A stretch of 12,952 bases of DNA from Candidatus Pelagibacter sp. TMED165 (GTDB taxonomy: Bacteria > Pseudomonadota > Alphaproteobacteria > Pelagibacterales > Pelagibacteraceae), in assembly GCA_002171035.2 (NCBI GenBank), contig NHHO02000024.1:1-12952 (forward strand), in the 5' to 3' direction. Below, one piece after another: positions 1 through 7,854 of the stretch. The notes beneath the pieces are model-generated. The model saw nothing but the letters and a program-made list of their open reading frames with translations, was not told where the DNA came from and ran no database searches. The position numbers were made by a program, and so were the translations under genes. The stretch's first letter is position 1; every line of letters starts with the position of its first letter.

Positions 1-20
1 AAACTATGCTCATTGAATTT

Positions 21-26
21 TATAAT
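21..26 (+). promoter_or_regulatory. Candidate -10 element for uvrB
   Basis: TATAAT is an exact consensus -10 hexamer lying 34 nt before the uvrB ATG, predicting a leader of about 22 nt. A -35 at normal spacing would fall at or beyond the window edge, so it cannot be judged. A T8 run follows at 28-35. Confidence 0.45.
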
Positions 27-54
27 GTTTTTTTTAAATTATTAATAACATAAA

Positions 55-2961
55 ATGCAAAATACTTATCAAGAAAAAATACTAGATATTGAAAATACTA
101 ACAACCCTATTAGAAAGAAGTTAGAGGGTGGTATTAAATTTAAAATAAAGAGTAATTTTCAACCAGCTGGTGATCAACCGCAAGCAATTAAATATTTAAC
201 TCAAAACTTAAAAAACAAAAAAAATGAGCAAGTTCTTCTTGGTGTAACGGGCTCAGGAAAAACTTTTACTATGGCAAAAGTAATAGAGGCAACAAATAGA
301 CCGGCTTTAATATTAGCTCCTAACAAAACTTTAGCTGCTCAATTATATGGTGAGTTTAAAAGTTTTTTTCCAGGTAATGCTGTTGAGTATTTTGTGTCTT
401 ATTATGATTATTATACACCTGAAGCTTATGTTCCAAGATCAGATACTTATATAGAAAAGGAGGCTTCAATAAACGAGCAGATAGATAGAATGAGGCACTC
501 TGCTACAAGATCGCTATTAGAAAGAGATGACGTAATTATAGTAGCGAGTGTTTCTTGTATCTATGGACTAGGTTCTGTTGAAGCATATAGTAAAATGACT
601 ATAACTCTAAAAAGAAATAATGAGTACGAGAGAGATCAATTAATTAGAACTTTTGTTACTCTTCAGTATAAAAGAAATGATCAAAATTTTTTTAGAGGAA
701 CCTTTCGAGTAAGAGGTGAAAATCTAGAAATATTTCCCTCTCATTTAGAAGATCGAGCTTGGAGATTAAGTTTTAATTTTAATAAACTAGAAAAAATAGA
801 AGAATTTGACCCTTTAACAGGAAAAAAAATTAATGATTATAGTATAATAAAAATTTATGCAAACAGTCACTACATCACTCCAAAGCCAACTATGGAACAA
901 GCTATTAAACAAATAAAATCTGAATTAGCTGAAACTTTAAAAAAACATAGAGAAAATAATAAATTATTGGAGGAGCAAAGATTGAGAGAAAGAACTAAAT
1001 TTGACCTTGAAATGATAGAGGCTACAGGAACGTGTGCAGGAATTGAAAATTATTCTAGATTTTTGTCGGGAAGAAAAGCTGGGGAACCACCACCAACTTT
1101 ATTTGAATACTTTCCTGACAACACAATAGTATTTGTAGATGAAAGCCACGTTACCGTACCTCAATTAAATGGAATGTATAAGGGAGACCGAACTAGAAAA
1201 AGTACTCTGGCAGAGTATGGTTTTAGATTACCATCTTGTATGGATAATAGGCCTTTAAAATTTGAAGAGTGGGATATGATGAGAACACAAACGGTATTTG
1301 TGTCAGCAACGCCAGGTCCATGGGAACTTCAACAAACGGGTAACAAATATATAGATCAAATTATTAGGCCCACAGGATTAATAGATCCTCCTGTGGAAAT
1401 AAAGGCTGCAAAAACTCAAGTAGATGATTTGATGCATGAGGCTGCACAAGTTATAGAAAAAGGCTACAGGGTATTAGCAACTACTTTAACAAAAAAAATG
1501 GCAGAAGACTTAACAGAGTATCTTCATGAAAATGGTTTAAAAGTAAGGTATATGCACTCGGATATCGATACTCTTGAAAGAATAGAAATTATTAGAGATT
1601 TAAGGCTTGGTGTCTTTGATATTTTAGTGGGCATAAACCTTTTAAGAGAAGGGCTAGATATTCCAGAATGTGGGCTGGTAGGAATTCTTGATGCTGATAA
1701 AGAAGGATTTTTAAGGTCTGAAACATCTTTAATACAAACTATTGGAAGAGCAGCTAGAAATATTGATGGAAAAGTAATTTTATACGCCGATAAAATTACA
1801 AAAAGCATAGATAAAGCGATTAAAGAAACGGATAGGAGAAGGACTAAACAATTGGAATACAACACAAAAAATAATATTACAGCCGAGTCTATTAAAAAAG
1901 AAATTGGGGATATTTTAGAGTCTGTATATGAAAAAGATTACACAAATTTTAAAGAGTCAAATATTGGTGGAAATCTCAAAAAACATCTTAAAGGTTTAAA
2001 TAAAAAAATGAAGGACTCTGCAGCTAATTTAGAGTTTGAAGAAGCAGCAAAAATAAGGGATGAAATAAGAAAATTAGAGGCTAACGAACTTGAAATAACG
2101 TTGAACCCGAAGATAAGTCAGTATAATTTAAAAAGCAAAGTCTATCCTAAAGGGAGATCAACGCTCGGGATGCCTGGAACAAAAACAAAAAAACAAAAAA
2201 AAAAAATGGAAGCAAAAAAAATCATTATAACTGGTGGCGCTACTAGAATAGGAGCTGCAATTGCAAAGTCCTTGGCTAACTATGATGTGCAAATTACAAT
2301 ACATTATAACAGGTCATTTAAGGCAGCAAAAAAACTAAAAATTGAATTGGAAGATTCTGGTTCAAAAGTTTTTTTAATAAAAGGAGATTTGTCAAATTCT
2401 GCTGAAGTAAAAAAAATTATCTCTTTTGCAAATAAATCCATGAAAGGTTTGGACTGTTTAATTAATAATGCATCTATTTTTGAAAAAGATAATTTAGTTA
2501 GTTTTAATGAAAAACTGTTTTCTAATCATATTAATATCAATCTTTTAGCCCCTGCTATGCTTACAAAATATTTTAAAAAATTTATAAAAATGAAAAAAGG
2601 AATTATAGTAAATATTATAGATCAGCGGATATTTAAATTAACTCCTTTCTTTTTTTCTTACACGCTCAGTAAAACTGGTCTAGCAACTCTTACAAAGACT
2701 TCGGCGATGAGTTTAGCTCCAAACATCAGAGTAAATGCAGTTGCTCCTGGTCCCACAATAAAAAATAAAAGACAGTCTGATAAACATTTTAAAAAACAAT
2801 GGAACTCATTAATTCTTAAAAATAAAGTGGATCCCAAAAATATCTGTGAAACGATAAAATATTTTATTAATAACGATAATGTAACTGGTCAAATCATAAG
2901 TGTGGATAGTGGTCAATCACTTGCTTGGAAAACACCTGATATAGTTAATGCTAAAGAATGA
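55..2961 (+). CDS. uvrB: UvrB, excinuclease ABC subunit B, read in frame into a C-terminal SDR domain
   Basis: Residues 1-717 are a complete UvrB, the damage-verification helicase subunit that receives DNA from UvrA and recruits UvrC. Visible parts: the PAGDQP motif near residue 38; Walker A GVTGSGKT at 63-70; the beta-hairpin YYDYY at 116-120; DESH at 362-365; the helicase QTIGRAARN motif; and a UvrC-binding UVR domain at about 650-676. The tail [14 protein letters not shown] looks like a natural UvrB C-terminus. E. coli UvrB is about 673 aa. The extra roughly 35 N-terminal residues resemble the extension seen in alphaproteobacterial UvrBs, and no other Met occurs before Walker A, so the start at 55 stands. 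The oddity is that no stop follows: the frame crosses A12 (2195-2206) and enters a complete SDR from residue 718. UvrB identity is very sure; whether the fusion is real is open. Confidence 0.93.
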   Translation: MQNTYQEKILDIENTNNPIRKKLEGGIKFKIKSNFQPAGDQPQAIKYLTQNLKNKKNEQVLLGVTGSGKTFTMAKVIEATNRPALILAPNKTLAAQLYGEFKSFFPGNAVEYFVSYYDYYTPEAYVPRSDTYIEKEASINEQIDRMRHSATRSLLERDDVIIVASVSCIYGLGSVEAYSKMTITLKRNNEYERDQLIRTFVTLQYKRNDQNFFRGTFRVRGENLEIFPSHLEDRAWRLSFNFNKLEKIEEFDPLTGKKINDYSIIKIYANSHYITPKPTMEQAIKQIKSELAETLKKHRENNKLLEEQRLRERTKFDLEMIEATGTCAGIENYSRFLSGRKAGEPPPTLFEYFPDNTIVFVDESHVTVPQLNGMYKGDRTRKSTLAEYGFRLPSCMDNRPLKFEEWDMMRTQTVFVSATPGPWELQQTGNKYIDQIIRPTGLIDPPVEIKAAKTQVDDLMHEAAQVIEKGYRVLATTLTKKMAEDLTEYLHENGLKVRYMHSDIDTLERIEIIRDLRLGVFDILVGINLLREGLDIPECGLVGILDADKEGFLRSETSLIQTIGRAARNIDGKVILYADKITKSIDKAIKETDRRRTKQLEYNTKNNITAESIKKEIGDILESVYEKDYTNFKESNIGGNLKKHLKGLNKKMKDSAANLEFEEAAKIRDEIRKLEANELEITLNPKISQYNLKSKVYPKGRSTLGMPGTKTKKQKKKMEAKKIIITGGATRIGAAIAKSLANYDVQITIHYNRSFKAAKKLKIELEDSGSKVFLIKGDLSNSAEVKKIISFANKSMKGLDCLINNASIFEKDNLVSFNEKLFSNHININLLAPAMLTKYFKKFIKMKKGIIVNIIDQRIFKLTPFFFSYTLSKTGLATLTKTSAMSLAPNIRVNAVAPGPTIKNKRQSDKHFKKQWNSLILKNKVDPKNICETIKYFINNDNVTGQIISVDSGQSLAWKTPDIVNAKE
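2206..2961 (+). CDS. Pteridine-reductase-like short-chain dehydrogenase (FolM/PTR1 type), in frame with uvrB
   Basis: This 251-residue unit is a whole SDR with its own ATG at 2206, and could be translated alone or as residues 718-968 of the uvrB frame. It has the Rossmann NADPH motif TGGATRIG (726-733), where the Arg-Ile-Gly form is typical of pteridine reductases. It also has LINNAS and YTLSK with Tyr869 and Lys873. The usual catalytic Ser is replaced by Asp856 in VNIIDQR; an Asp-Tyr-Lys triad is characteristic of PTR1 and FolM. Those enzymes reduce dihydromonapterin, dihydrobiopterin or dihydrofolate with NADPH. The next gene, folB, is a pterin enzyme and overlaps it by ATGA, which supports a pterin/folate role. 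In this family the exact substrate cannot be read from sequence. The SDR call is very sure and the pteridine-reductase subtype likely. Confidence 0.85.
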   Translation: MEAKKIIITGGATRIGAAIAKSLANYDVQITIHYNRSFKAAKKLKIELEDSGSKVFLIKGDLSNSAEVKKIISFANKSMKGLDCLINNASIFEKDNLVSFNEKLFSNHININLLAPAMLTKYFKKFIKMKKGIIVNIIDQRIFKLTPFFFSYTLSKTGLATLTKTSAMSLAPNIRVNAVAPGPTIKNKRQSDKHFKKQWNSLILKNKVDPKNICETIKYFINNDNVTGQIISVDSGQSLAWKTPDIVNAKE

Positions 2962-3371
2962 AAAAAAAAAATTTAAAAATTATTAGATTAAATACGAAAA
3001 GAAAATACTCTTATAAAAGAAGAGTTGTTATAAAAGATTTAATTCTCTTTATATCTATAGGTATTCATGATTTTGAAAAAATTAAAAAACAGGAAGTAAA
3101 GTTTAATATGAGTATAGATATAAATCCTCTTCTTTCACCAATTGAAGAAAGGTTAAATAGTATAGTGAATTATGAGGAGATAATTAAAAAAGTATCAAAA
3201 ATTGCTAAAAATAAACATTACGAGTTGTTAGAGACATTAGCCGAGGATATTTTTGAACAATTGTTTAAAAATAATAACATTAATAAAATTAAGCTTAAAA
3301 TAGAAAAAACACAAATTATTAAAAATACTTCTTCCGTAGGGATTGAAATTATAAAAAAAAGATTATGCTGA
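2958..3371 (+). CDS. folB: Dihydroneopterin aldolase FolB
   Basis: FolB cleaves 7,8-dihydroneopterin to 6-hydroxymethyl-7,8-dihydropterin and glycolaldehyde, a cytoplasmic step of folate synthesis. The 137-aa protein shows IGIHDFE with the likely catalytic Glu40. It also has the substrate-pocket segment NYEEIIKK, the conserved LLETLAEDI helix, and LKIEKT with the conserved late Lys. The family is usually about 120 aa. The surplus is a basic N-terminal extension of about 22 residues before VVIKDLILF; no later Met could serve as start, and ATG 2958 forms a translationally coupled ATGA overlap with the SDR stop. The start codon is followed at once by an A11 run (2961-2971), a possible slippage site. 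The 3' end overlaps uvrC by 7 nt. The family call is sure. Confidence 0.88.
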   Translation: MKKKNLKIIRLNTKRKYSYKRRVVIKDLILFISIGIHDFEKIKKQEVKFNMSIDINPLLSPIEERLNSIVNYEEIIKKVSKIAKNKHYELLETLAEDIFEQLFKNNNINKIKLKIEKTQIIKNTSSVGIEIIKKRLC

Positions 3372-5203
3372 ATAACTTAGAATTAGGAAAAAAAGTAATT
3401 AAAGAAAAAATATCTCTATTACCGAAAAATCCTGGTGTATATAGAATGTTGAGTTCTAAAAAAGAAATTTTATACATAGGAAAAGCAAAAAATATTCCGA
3501 ATAGATTAAAAAGTTATGTTTCAGACAATAATTTACCAATTCGTACTGAAAGAATGTTGTCTCTAACTAAATATTTAGAAATAACTACTACCTCAAACGA
3601 AAGTGAGGCTCTTCTCTTAGAGGCAAATTTAATAAAAAAACACAAACCTAGATTTAATATTTTGTTAAGAGATGATAAGTCTTTTCCTTATATTTTTATT
3701 GGACATAAAGATGTGTGGCCGCAACTAACTAAATTAAGAGGTAAAAAAACCAGAGATGGGTATTATTTTGGTCCATTCGCTTCTATAGGTTCTGCAAACT
3801 GGACAATTAAAATACTACAAAAAATTTTTTTACTTAGAGTTTGTGATGACACTGTTTTTAAAAATAGAAAAAGACCGTGTATTCTTTATCAAATCAAAAG
3901 ATGCTCTGCTCCTTGTGTGGGTCATATAGGAGAACAAGATTATAAAAAAACGGTGGATGATGCAGTAGATTTTATTTCTGGAAAATCAAGAAGAATTCAA
4001 AAAAAAATTTCTAAAGAAATGGAGATTGCTAGTAAAGAGTTAGATTATGAAAAAGCTGCTTTATCAAGAGACCGAATTAAAGCTCTCACACAAATACAAT
4101 CTTCTCAAAAAATTAATCAAATTAATTTAAACGATGCAGATGTTATTAGTATACATAAAGAGTCTGGTAAAACATGTATACAAGTCTTTTTTTTTAGATC
4201 TAAACAAAATTGGGGTAATCAAGCATTTTTTCCCAAACATGATCCTGATGAAAAAATAGAAAATATTCTATCTTCTTTTATTTCACAATTTTATGAAAAT
4301 AAATCTATACCTAAATTAATTATTACCAATTATAAGGTTCTTGAAAAAGAATTGTTACAAAAAACTTTTAGTGAAAAAGAGTCTAAAGAGATTGTGGTTA
4401 AAGAAGCAAAATCTAAAGAAGAATTAAGCTTATCAGATATGGCAAAGAAAAATGCAAAACAAGCTTTAACTCAAAAACTTTATGACAATCAAAGTAACGT
4501 AAAATTAATTGAACAACTCACAAGAAAATTTGAACTTAGTCAAAACACCGATTTAATTGAAGTTTATGACAACAGCCATATACAAGGAACAGATTGTATT
4601 GGTGCTTTAATTTCTTTCGGAAATGATGGTTTTGAAAAAAAAAGATATAGAAAATTTAATATAAAAAATCAATCAGTGAAAGGAGATGACTATGGAATGC
4701 TTAAAGAAGTATTGTTTAGAAGATTTTCTAAAGTAGTTAAGGAAAAATCTGGTGCTCTCTCTATGCCAGATCTTGTAATCGTAGACGGTGGGAAAGGACA
4801 ATATTCTGTTAGTAGAGAAGTTTTAAATGAACTTGGTATGCACGATATGCCAATTATAGCTGTCGCAAAAGGAAAAAATCGGAATGCCGGAGATGAAACA
4901 ATTTTCTATAAAAATAGAGTTTATAAGTTTGAAAAAAATGATCCACTTTTATTTTTTATTCAAAGATTAAGAGACGAAGCTCATAGATTTGCTATTAGCT
5001 CACATAGATCAAGAAGAAAGAAAAACTTAAGTAAATCACTTTTGGATCAAATTACTGGAATTGGAAAACAGAGGAAAAGAGCTTTATTAAATCATTTTGG
5101 GTCTGCTAGATCAGTAGAATCAGCTAGTTTTGATGAATTAAAAGCTGTTGAAGGAATTGAAGACAACATTGCAAAGAAAATATATAATTACTTCCACGAA
5201 TAA
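3365..5203 (+). CDS. uvrC: UvrC, excinuclease ABC subunit C
   Basis: UvrC makes both incisions around a lesion after UvrB loading. At 612 aa it matches the E. coli length (610). Domains in order: GIY-YIG nuclease (GVY at 24-26, YIG at 37-39, and Glu86 within [16 protein letters not shown]), for the 3' cut; four cysteines C160, C172, C180 and C184, whose 12-8-4 spacing matches the reported iron-sulphur cysteines of E. coli UvrC; a UVR domain at about 219-246 that pairs with the UvrB UVR domain; an RNase H-like nuclease with VYDNSH (Asp402, His405) and VDGGKGQ (Asp474), for the 5' cut; and tandem helix-hairpin-helix motifs at about 555-612. It starts inside folB, and pgsA begins one base after its stop. 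It appears intact. Confidence 0.97.
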   Translation: MLNNLELGKKVIKEKISLLPKNPGVYRMLSSKKEILYIGKAKNIPNRLKSYVSDNNLPIRTERMLSLTKYLEITTTSNESEALLLEANLIKKHKPRFNILLRDDKSFPYIFIGHKDVWPQLTKLRGKKTRDGYYFGPFASIGSANWTIKILQKIFLLRVCDDTVFKNRKRPCILYQIKRCSAPCVGHIGEQDYKKTVDDAVDFISGKSRRIQKKISKEMEIASKELDYEKAALSRDRIKALTQIQSSQKINQINLNDADVISIHKESGKTCIQVFFFRSKQNWGNQAFFPKHDPDEKIENILSSFISQFYENKSIPKLIITNYKVLEKELLQKTFSEKESKEIVVKEAKSKEELSLSDMAKKNAKQALTQKLYDNQSNVKLIEQLTRKFELSQNTDLIEVYDNSHIQGTDCIGALISFGNDGFEKKRYRKFNIKNQSVKGDDYGMLKEVLFRRFSKVVKEKSGALSMPDLVIVDGGKGQYSVSREVLNELGMHDMPIIAVAKGKNRNAGDETIFYKNRVYKFEKNDPLLFFIQRLRDEAHRFAISSHRSRRKKNLSKSLLDQITGIGKQRKRALLNHFGSARSVESASFDELKAVEGIEDNIAKKIYNYFHE

Positions 5204-5204
5204 A

Positions 5205-5783
5205 ATGAAAATTCCAAATATACTAACCATTGGTAGAATAATTATTGTTCCTATATTTGTTTTTACCTTTTTTTTACCAGGTTTTTTTGGCGATTTAATT
5301 CCATTTTTTCTTTTTGTTTTGGCTAGTTTTACGGATTATCTTGATGGACTCTTAGCTAGACTTTTTAAAGAGGAGTCAAAATTGGGAGAGCTTCTAGACC
5401 CTATAGCAGATAAGATATTAGTTTCCACAGCTTTAATTCTTTTAGTTATGAATGAAACTATTCAAAATTACGAGGTTATAGCTGCTATTATTATTTTAAC
5501 TAGAGAAATTTTAATCTCTGGGCTTAGAGAATTTCTAGCTAAAGTTAGTATTAATATGCCAACTACTAGTTTATCAAAACTAAAAACATTTTTACAAATG
5601 TTGTCTATAGCAATTTTGCTTACCGGAGAAAGTGGTAATAGGTTAATAGATTTTCAAGATTATAATGCTCAAACAATAGGAATTATATTACTTTGGTTGT
5701 CTGCTTTTTTAACATTATATACTGGATATGATTATTTAATTAAAGGTATAGACCACGCAATTAATGAAGATAAAAAAGATTAA
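5205..5783 (+). CDS. pgsA: CDP-diacylglycerol--glycerol-3-phosphate 3-phosphatidyltransferase
   Basis: PgsA makes phosphatidylglycerophosphate from CDP-diacylglycerol and glycerol-3-phosphate at the inner membrane, the committed step to phosphatidylglycerol. The 192-aa protein carries the full CDP-alcohol phosphatidyltransferase signature: D47-G48-x2-A51-R52-x8-G61-x3-D65-x3-D69. Several hydrophobic membrane segments surround it. The start chosen is ATG 5205, one base after the uvrC stop. It gives the expected opening MKIPNILTIGRI, whereas a Met 19 codons upstream lies inside uvrC and adds polar sequence. The subtype (PgsA rather than another CDP-alcohol enzyme) rests on the N-terminal NILTIGRI pattern and on the uvrC-pgsA linkage common in proteobacteria. 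Its TAA stop overlaps the convergent ilvE stop. Confidence 0.93.
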   Translation: MKIPNILTIGRIIIVPIFVFTFFLPGFFGDLIPFFLFVLASFTDYLDGLLARLFKEESKLGELLDPIADKILVSTALILLVMNETIQNYEVIAAIIILTREILISGLREFLAKVSINMPTTSLSKLKTFLQMLSIAILLTGESGNRLIDFQDYNAQTIGIILLWLSAFLTLYTGYDYLIKGIDHAINEDKKD

Positions 5784-6667
5784 GCTGCAGATTTTTTTCT
5801 AACTAAAATCTGATAACTTTTATTTAGGTCTGTTATAGTTTTACAAACCTTAAAATTGAATTTATCTATTTGTGAAACTGGAGTAACTTCAGCTGCAGTT
5901 CCAGTTAAAAAACAACCTACAAAATTTTTCATTTCTTCAGGCTTTATTTTTCTTTCAATAATCTTGATACCTTTAGATTTTGCAATCTTAATTACTTCTC
6001 TTCTAGTAATGCCATCTAAGAATGAATCTGGTATAGGGGTATGGATTTCTTCTTTTTCATTTTTGAAAAATATGTTTGCTCCTGTTGCCTCTGCTATATT
6101 GCCTTCATGATCAAGCATTAAGGAATCTGTATATCCTTGACTCTCTGCTTCATGCTTTGAAAGTGTACATATCATGTAAAGCCCAGCAGCTTTTGTGTCC
6201 CAAGGTATAGAGTTAGGATTTGGTCTTCTCCAAGAAGAAATGTTTAATTTAATTCCATTTAATTTAAGTTTTGGATCAAAATAAGAACCCCATTCCCAGG
6301 TAGCAATAGCGACATGAATTTTATTTTTTTGAGCTGATATTGCCATCATTTCACTGCCTCTCCAAATAAAGGGGCGAACATACCCATTCTGCACTTTTTG
6401 AATATTAACAATATTTCTGCAAGCTTCATTTATATCTCTCTGACTATAAGGAACCTCTATCGCCATTCTTTTAGCTGAATAAAATAATCTTTCTGTATGT
6501 TCTTCGAGCTTAAAAATCTCTCCATCATAAACTCTTTCGCCTTCAAAAACGCAGCTAGCATAATGGAGGCCATGATTTAAAATATGAATATTAGCCTCCG
6601 ACCAGTCAACTGTTTGGCCGTTAAACCATATTTTACCTGATCTTTTATCGTAAGGTATAGTTTCCAT
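5780..6667 (-). CDS. ilvE: Branched-chain amino acid aminotransferase
   Basis: This is a fold-type IV PLP enzyme that interconverts branched-chain 2-oxo acids and Leu, Ile or Val with glutamate. The 295-aa sequence has the expected length. It shows WFNGQ near the N-terminus, the PLP-binding lysine K159 in WDTKAAGLYM, and EATGAN with Glu193, which sits over the PLP ring. It also has the DGITRREVI motif (about 218-226) and the phosphate-binding GTAAEVTPV segment. K159 and E193 match the numbering used for E. coli IlvE. D-amino-acid aminotransferase or aminodeoxychorismate lyase are less likely, given the length and the motifs. The gene is divergent from the marR-like regulator and shares a 79-bp intergenic region with a palindrome. 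No Shine-Dalgarno sequence precedes the ATG. Confidence 0.93.
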   Translation of the reverse strand: METIPYDKRSGKIWFNGQTVDWSEANIHILNHGLHYASCVFEGERVYDGEIFKLEEHTERLFYSAKRMAIEVPYSQRDINEACRNIVNIQKVQNGYVRPFIWRGSEMMAISAQKNKIHVAIATWEWGSYFDPKLKLNGIKLNISSWRRPNPNSIPWDTKAAGLYMICTLSKHEAESQGYTDSLMLDHEGNIAEATGANIFFKNEKEEIHTPIPDSFLDGITRREVIKIAKSKGIKIIERKIKPEEMKNFVGCFLTGTAAEVTPVSQIDKFNFKVCKTITDLNKSYQILVRKKSAA

Positions 6668-6688
6668 AATAAATATTAATATAACGAT

Positions 6689-6705
6689 TTTTTTGTTACA
6701 AAAAA
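6689..6705. promoter_or_regulatory. Perfect 17-bp palindrome, candidate MarR-type operator
   Basis: TTTTTTGTTACAAAAAA is a perfect dyad with 8-bp arms around a central T. It sits between the divergent ilvE and marR-like genes, 22 nt upstream of the ilvE ATG. Its size and location suit a MarR-family dimer site, since such regulators often control their own divergent promoter. A/T runs make part of the symmetry cheap in AT-rich DNA; the core TTGTTACAA is the more informative part. Binding is inferred, not shown. Confidence 0.4.
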
Positions 6706-6731
6706 GTATATTTCTTAATACAATAAGTCAA
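6705..6731 (-). promoter_or_regulatory. Candidate ilvE promoter
   Basis: On the minus strand TTGACT (6731-6726) and TATACT (6710-6705) each match the sigma-70 hexamers at 5 of 6 positions, but the spacer is only 15 nt. The predicted start of transcription, near 6698, would fall inside the palindrome at 6689-6705. The short spacer and AT-rich background keep confidence low. Confidence 0.3.
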
Positions 6732-6737
6732 TATAAC
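6732..6737 (+). promoter_or_regulatory. Candidate -10 element for the marR-ompR-envZ operon
   Basis: TATAAC matches the -10 consensus at 5 of 6 positions and lies 15 nt before ATG 6747. It would give a leader of only about 3 nt. No good -35 hexamer is visible at normal spacing. Confidence 0.3.
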
Positions 6738-6746
6738 TTACCAATT

Positions 6747-7190
6747 ATGAAAGAACTTCTTTATCTAAAGGACGAGCAAATTAAAGATTTTATACAGTTG
6801 CTTTTTTATGCCTATAGAGAAACATTCTCTGATCCAAAAGAAGTTTTAACTAAAAAATTTTTTGGTCCAGCTCATTTACGAGCTATAAATTTAATAGAGA
6901 GAAATCCTGGGATAAGTCTTGGCGAATTAATGTTCAAGCTTAAGGTAACTAAACAAAGTTTAAATAGAGTTTTAAGAGATTTAATAAAATCAAAAATGAT
7001 AAAACAAATTAAAGACGAAAATGATACAAGAAAAAAGAAACTATTTTTAGACAAAAATGGTCAAGTGTTTTTTGATAAAATATATGAAAAACAAAAAAAA
7101 AGGATATTTAATGCTTTAAGAAATTCTGAGCCAGACTCAGTAATTAAGTTTAAAGAAGTATTAAACAAAATTATTAATGGAAAAAATTAA
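6747..7190 (+). CDS. MarR-family transcriptional regulator (PetP-like)
   Basis: This 147-aa winged-helix regulator has the usual MarR length. The DNA-binding part runs from about residue 45 to 110: ISLGELMFKLKVTKQSLNRV is the helix-turn-helix, and DENDTRKKKLFL is the wing with the typical D-x-R pattern. Flanking helices would form the dimer interface. The ATG at 6747 is preferred; a TTG at 6693 would add 18 residues, but it lies inside the palindrome and upstream of the likely -10. It overlaps the next gene, an OmpR-type response regulator, by 14 nt. In Rhodobacter capsulatus the petP-petR pair has the same MarR-plus-response-regulator arrangement, so a PetP homologue is likely. No effector can be inferred. 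Confidence 0.82.
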   Translation: MKELLYLKDEQIKDFIQLLFYAYRETFSDPKEVLTKKFFGPAHLRAINLIERNPGISLGELMFKLKVTKQSLNRVLRDLIKSKMIKQIKDENDTRKKKLFLDKNGQVFFDKIYEKQKKRIFNALRNSEPDSVIKFKEVLNKIINGKN

Positions 7191-7854
7191 TTCTCACCTT
7201 TTGATAGTAGATGACGACGACAGAATAAGAGAATTAGTTAAAGAATATTTGACTGAAAATAATTATATTGTTTCTACAGCAAATAGTGCCGAAGAAGCAA
7301 AAAAAATGATACTTAATTTTAAATTTGATTTAATAGTTTTAGATGTAATGATGCCAGGACAGTCAGGTTTTGATATGACAAATGAAATCAAAAAAAAATC
7401 AAGTATACCTATAATCTTATTAACTGCAAAAGGAGAAGTTGAAGATAGAGTGCATGGATTAGAACTGGGCGCTGATGATTATTTAGGTAAACCATTTGAA
7501 CCGAGAGAGCTACTCTTAAGAATAAAAAATATCATCTCTAAAAATAAGAAAATTGATTTTAATAAAATTTATAATATAGGTGAGTCAAAAGTTGATTTAA
7601 ATAAAATGACAATCAAGTTAAATGATAAGATTAAAAAAATTAACAATGCAGAAAAAAAAGTGTTAGTTGAAATGATCACAAACCCTGGAAAAGTTTACTC
7701 AAGAAATCAGATAGGCAATATATCAAGCATTAAACAAGAAAGATCTATTGATGTTATGATAACAAGGTTAAGGCAAAAAATAGAAACTACACCAAAAAAT
7801 CCAAAATATCTTCAAACTATTAGAGGTTCAGGCTATGTCCTTTGGATTAAATAA
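7177..7854 (+). CDS. ompR: OmpR/PetR-type two-component response regulator
   Basis: The 225-aa protein has a receiver domain (about 6-120) followed by an OmpR/PhoB winged-helix DNA-binding domain (about 130-225). Receiver landmarks are the acidic cluster DDDD at 12-15, the phospho-acceptor Asp56 in LIVLDVMMPG, Thr83 in LLTAKGE and Lys105 in LGKPFEP. The effector domain has ERSIDVMITRLRQKIE as recognition helix and IRGSGYVLW as the C-terminal hairpin, both typical. The start at 7177 overlaps marR by 14 nt, and the 3' end overlaps the kinase gene by 20 nt, so all three are surely co-expressed. The kinase next door is the obvious phosphodonor. The upstream MarR gene points to the alphaproteobacterial PetR lineage, also named OmpR. 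Target genes are unknown. Confidence 0.92.
   Translation: MEKINSHLLIVDDDDRIRELVKEYLTENNYIVSTANSAEEAKKMILNFKFDLIVLDVMMPGQSGFDMTNEIKKKSSIPIILLTAKGEVEDRVHGLELGADDYLGKPFEPRELLLRIKNIISKNKKIDFNKIYNIGESKVDLNKMTIKLNDKIKKINNAEKKVLVEMITNPGKVYSRNQIGNISSIKQERSIDVMITRLRQKIETTPKNPKYLQTIRGSGYVLWIK

Noticed and set aside
1..13. Minus-strand ATG at 13-11 that might start a divergent gene
   Set aside because: Only four codons lie in the window, so it cannot be tested.
1524..1865. 113-codon open frame on the minus strand inside uvrB
   Set aside because: It lies fully antisense to conserved UvrB helicase motifs and its translation resembles no family; a shadow frame.
5148..5204. Upstream ATG for pgsA inside uvrC
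   Set aside because: It adds 19 polar residues before the family's usual N-terminus, while ATG 5205 sits right after the uvrC stop.
5856..6110. 84-codon open frame on the plus strand inside ilvE
   Set aside because: Antisense to conserved ilvE coding sequence with no supporting motif.
6693..6746. TTG start giving 18 more residues to the MarR-like protein
   Set aside because: It lies in the palindrome and upstream of the -10 candidate; ATG 6747 gives normal family length.
6872..7054. 60-codon minus-strand frame inside the marR-like gene
   Set aside because: Antisense to the helix-turn-helix coding region; no independent evidence.
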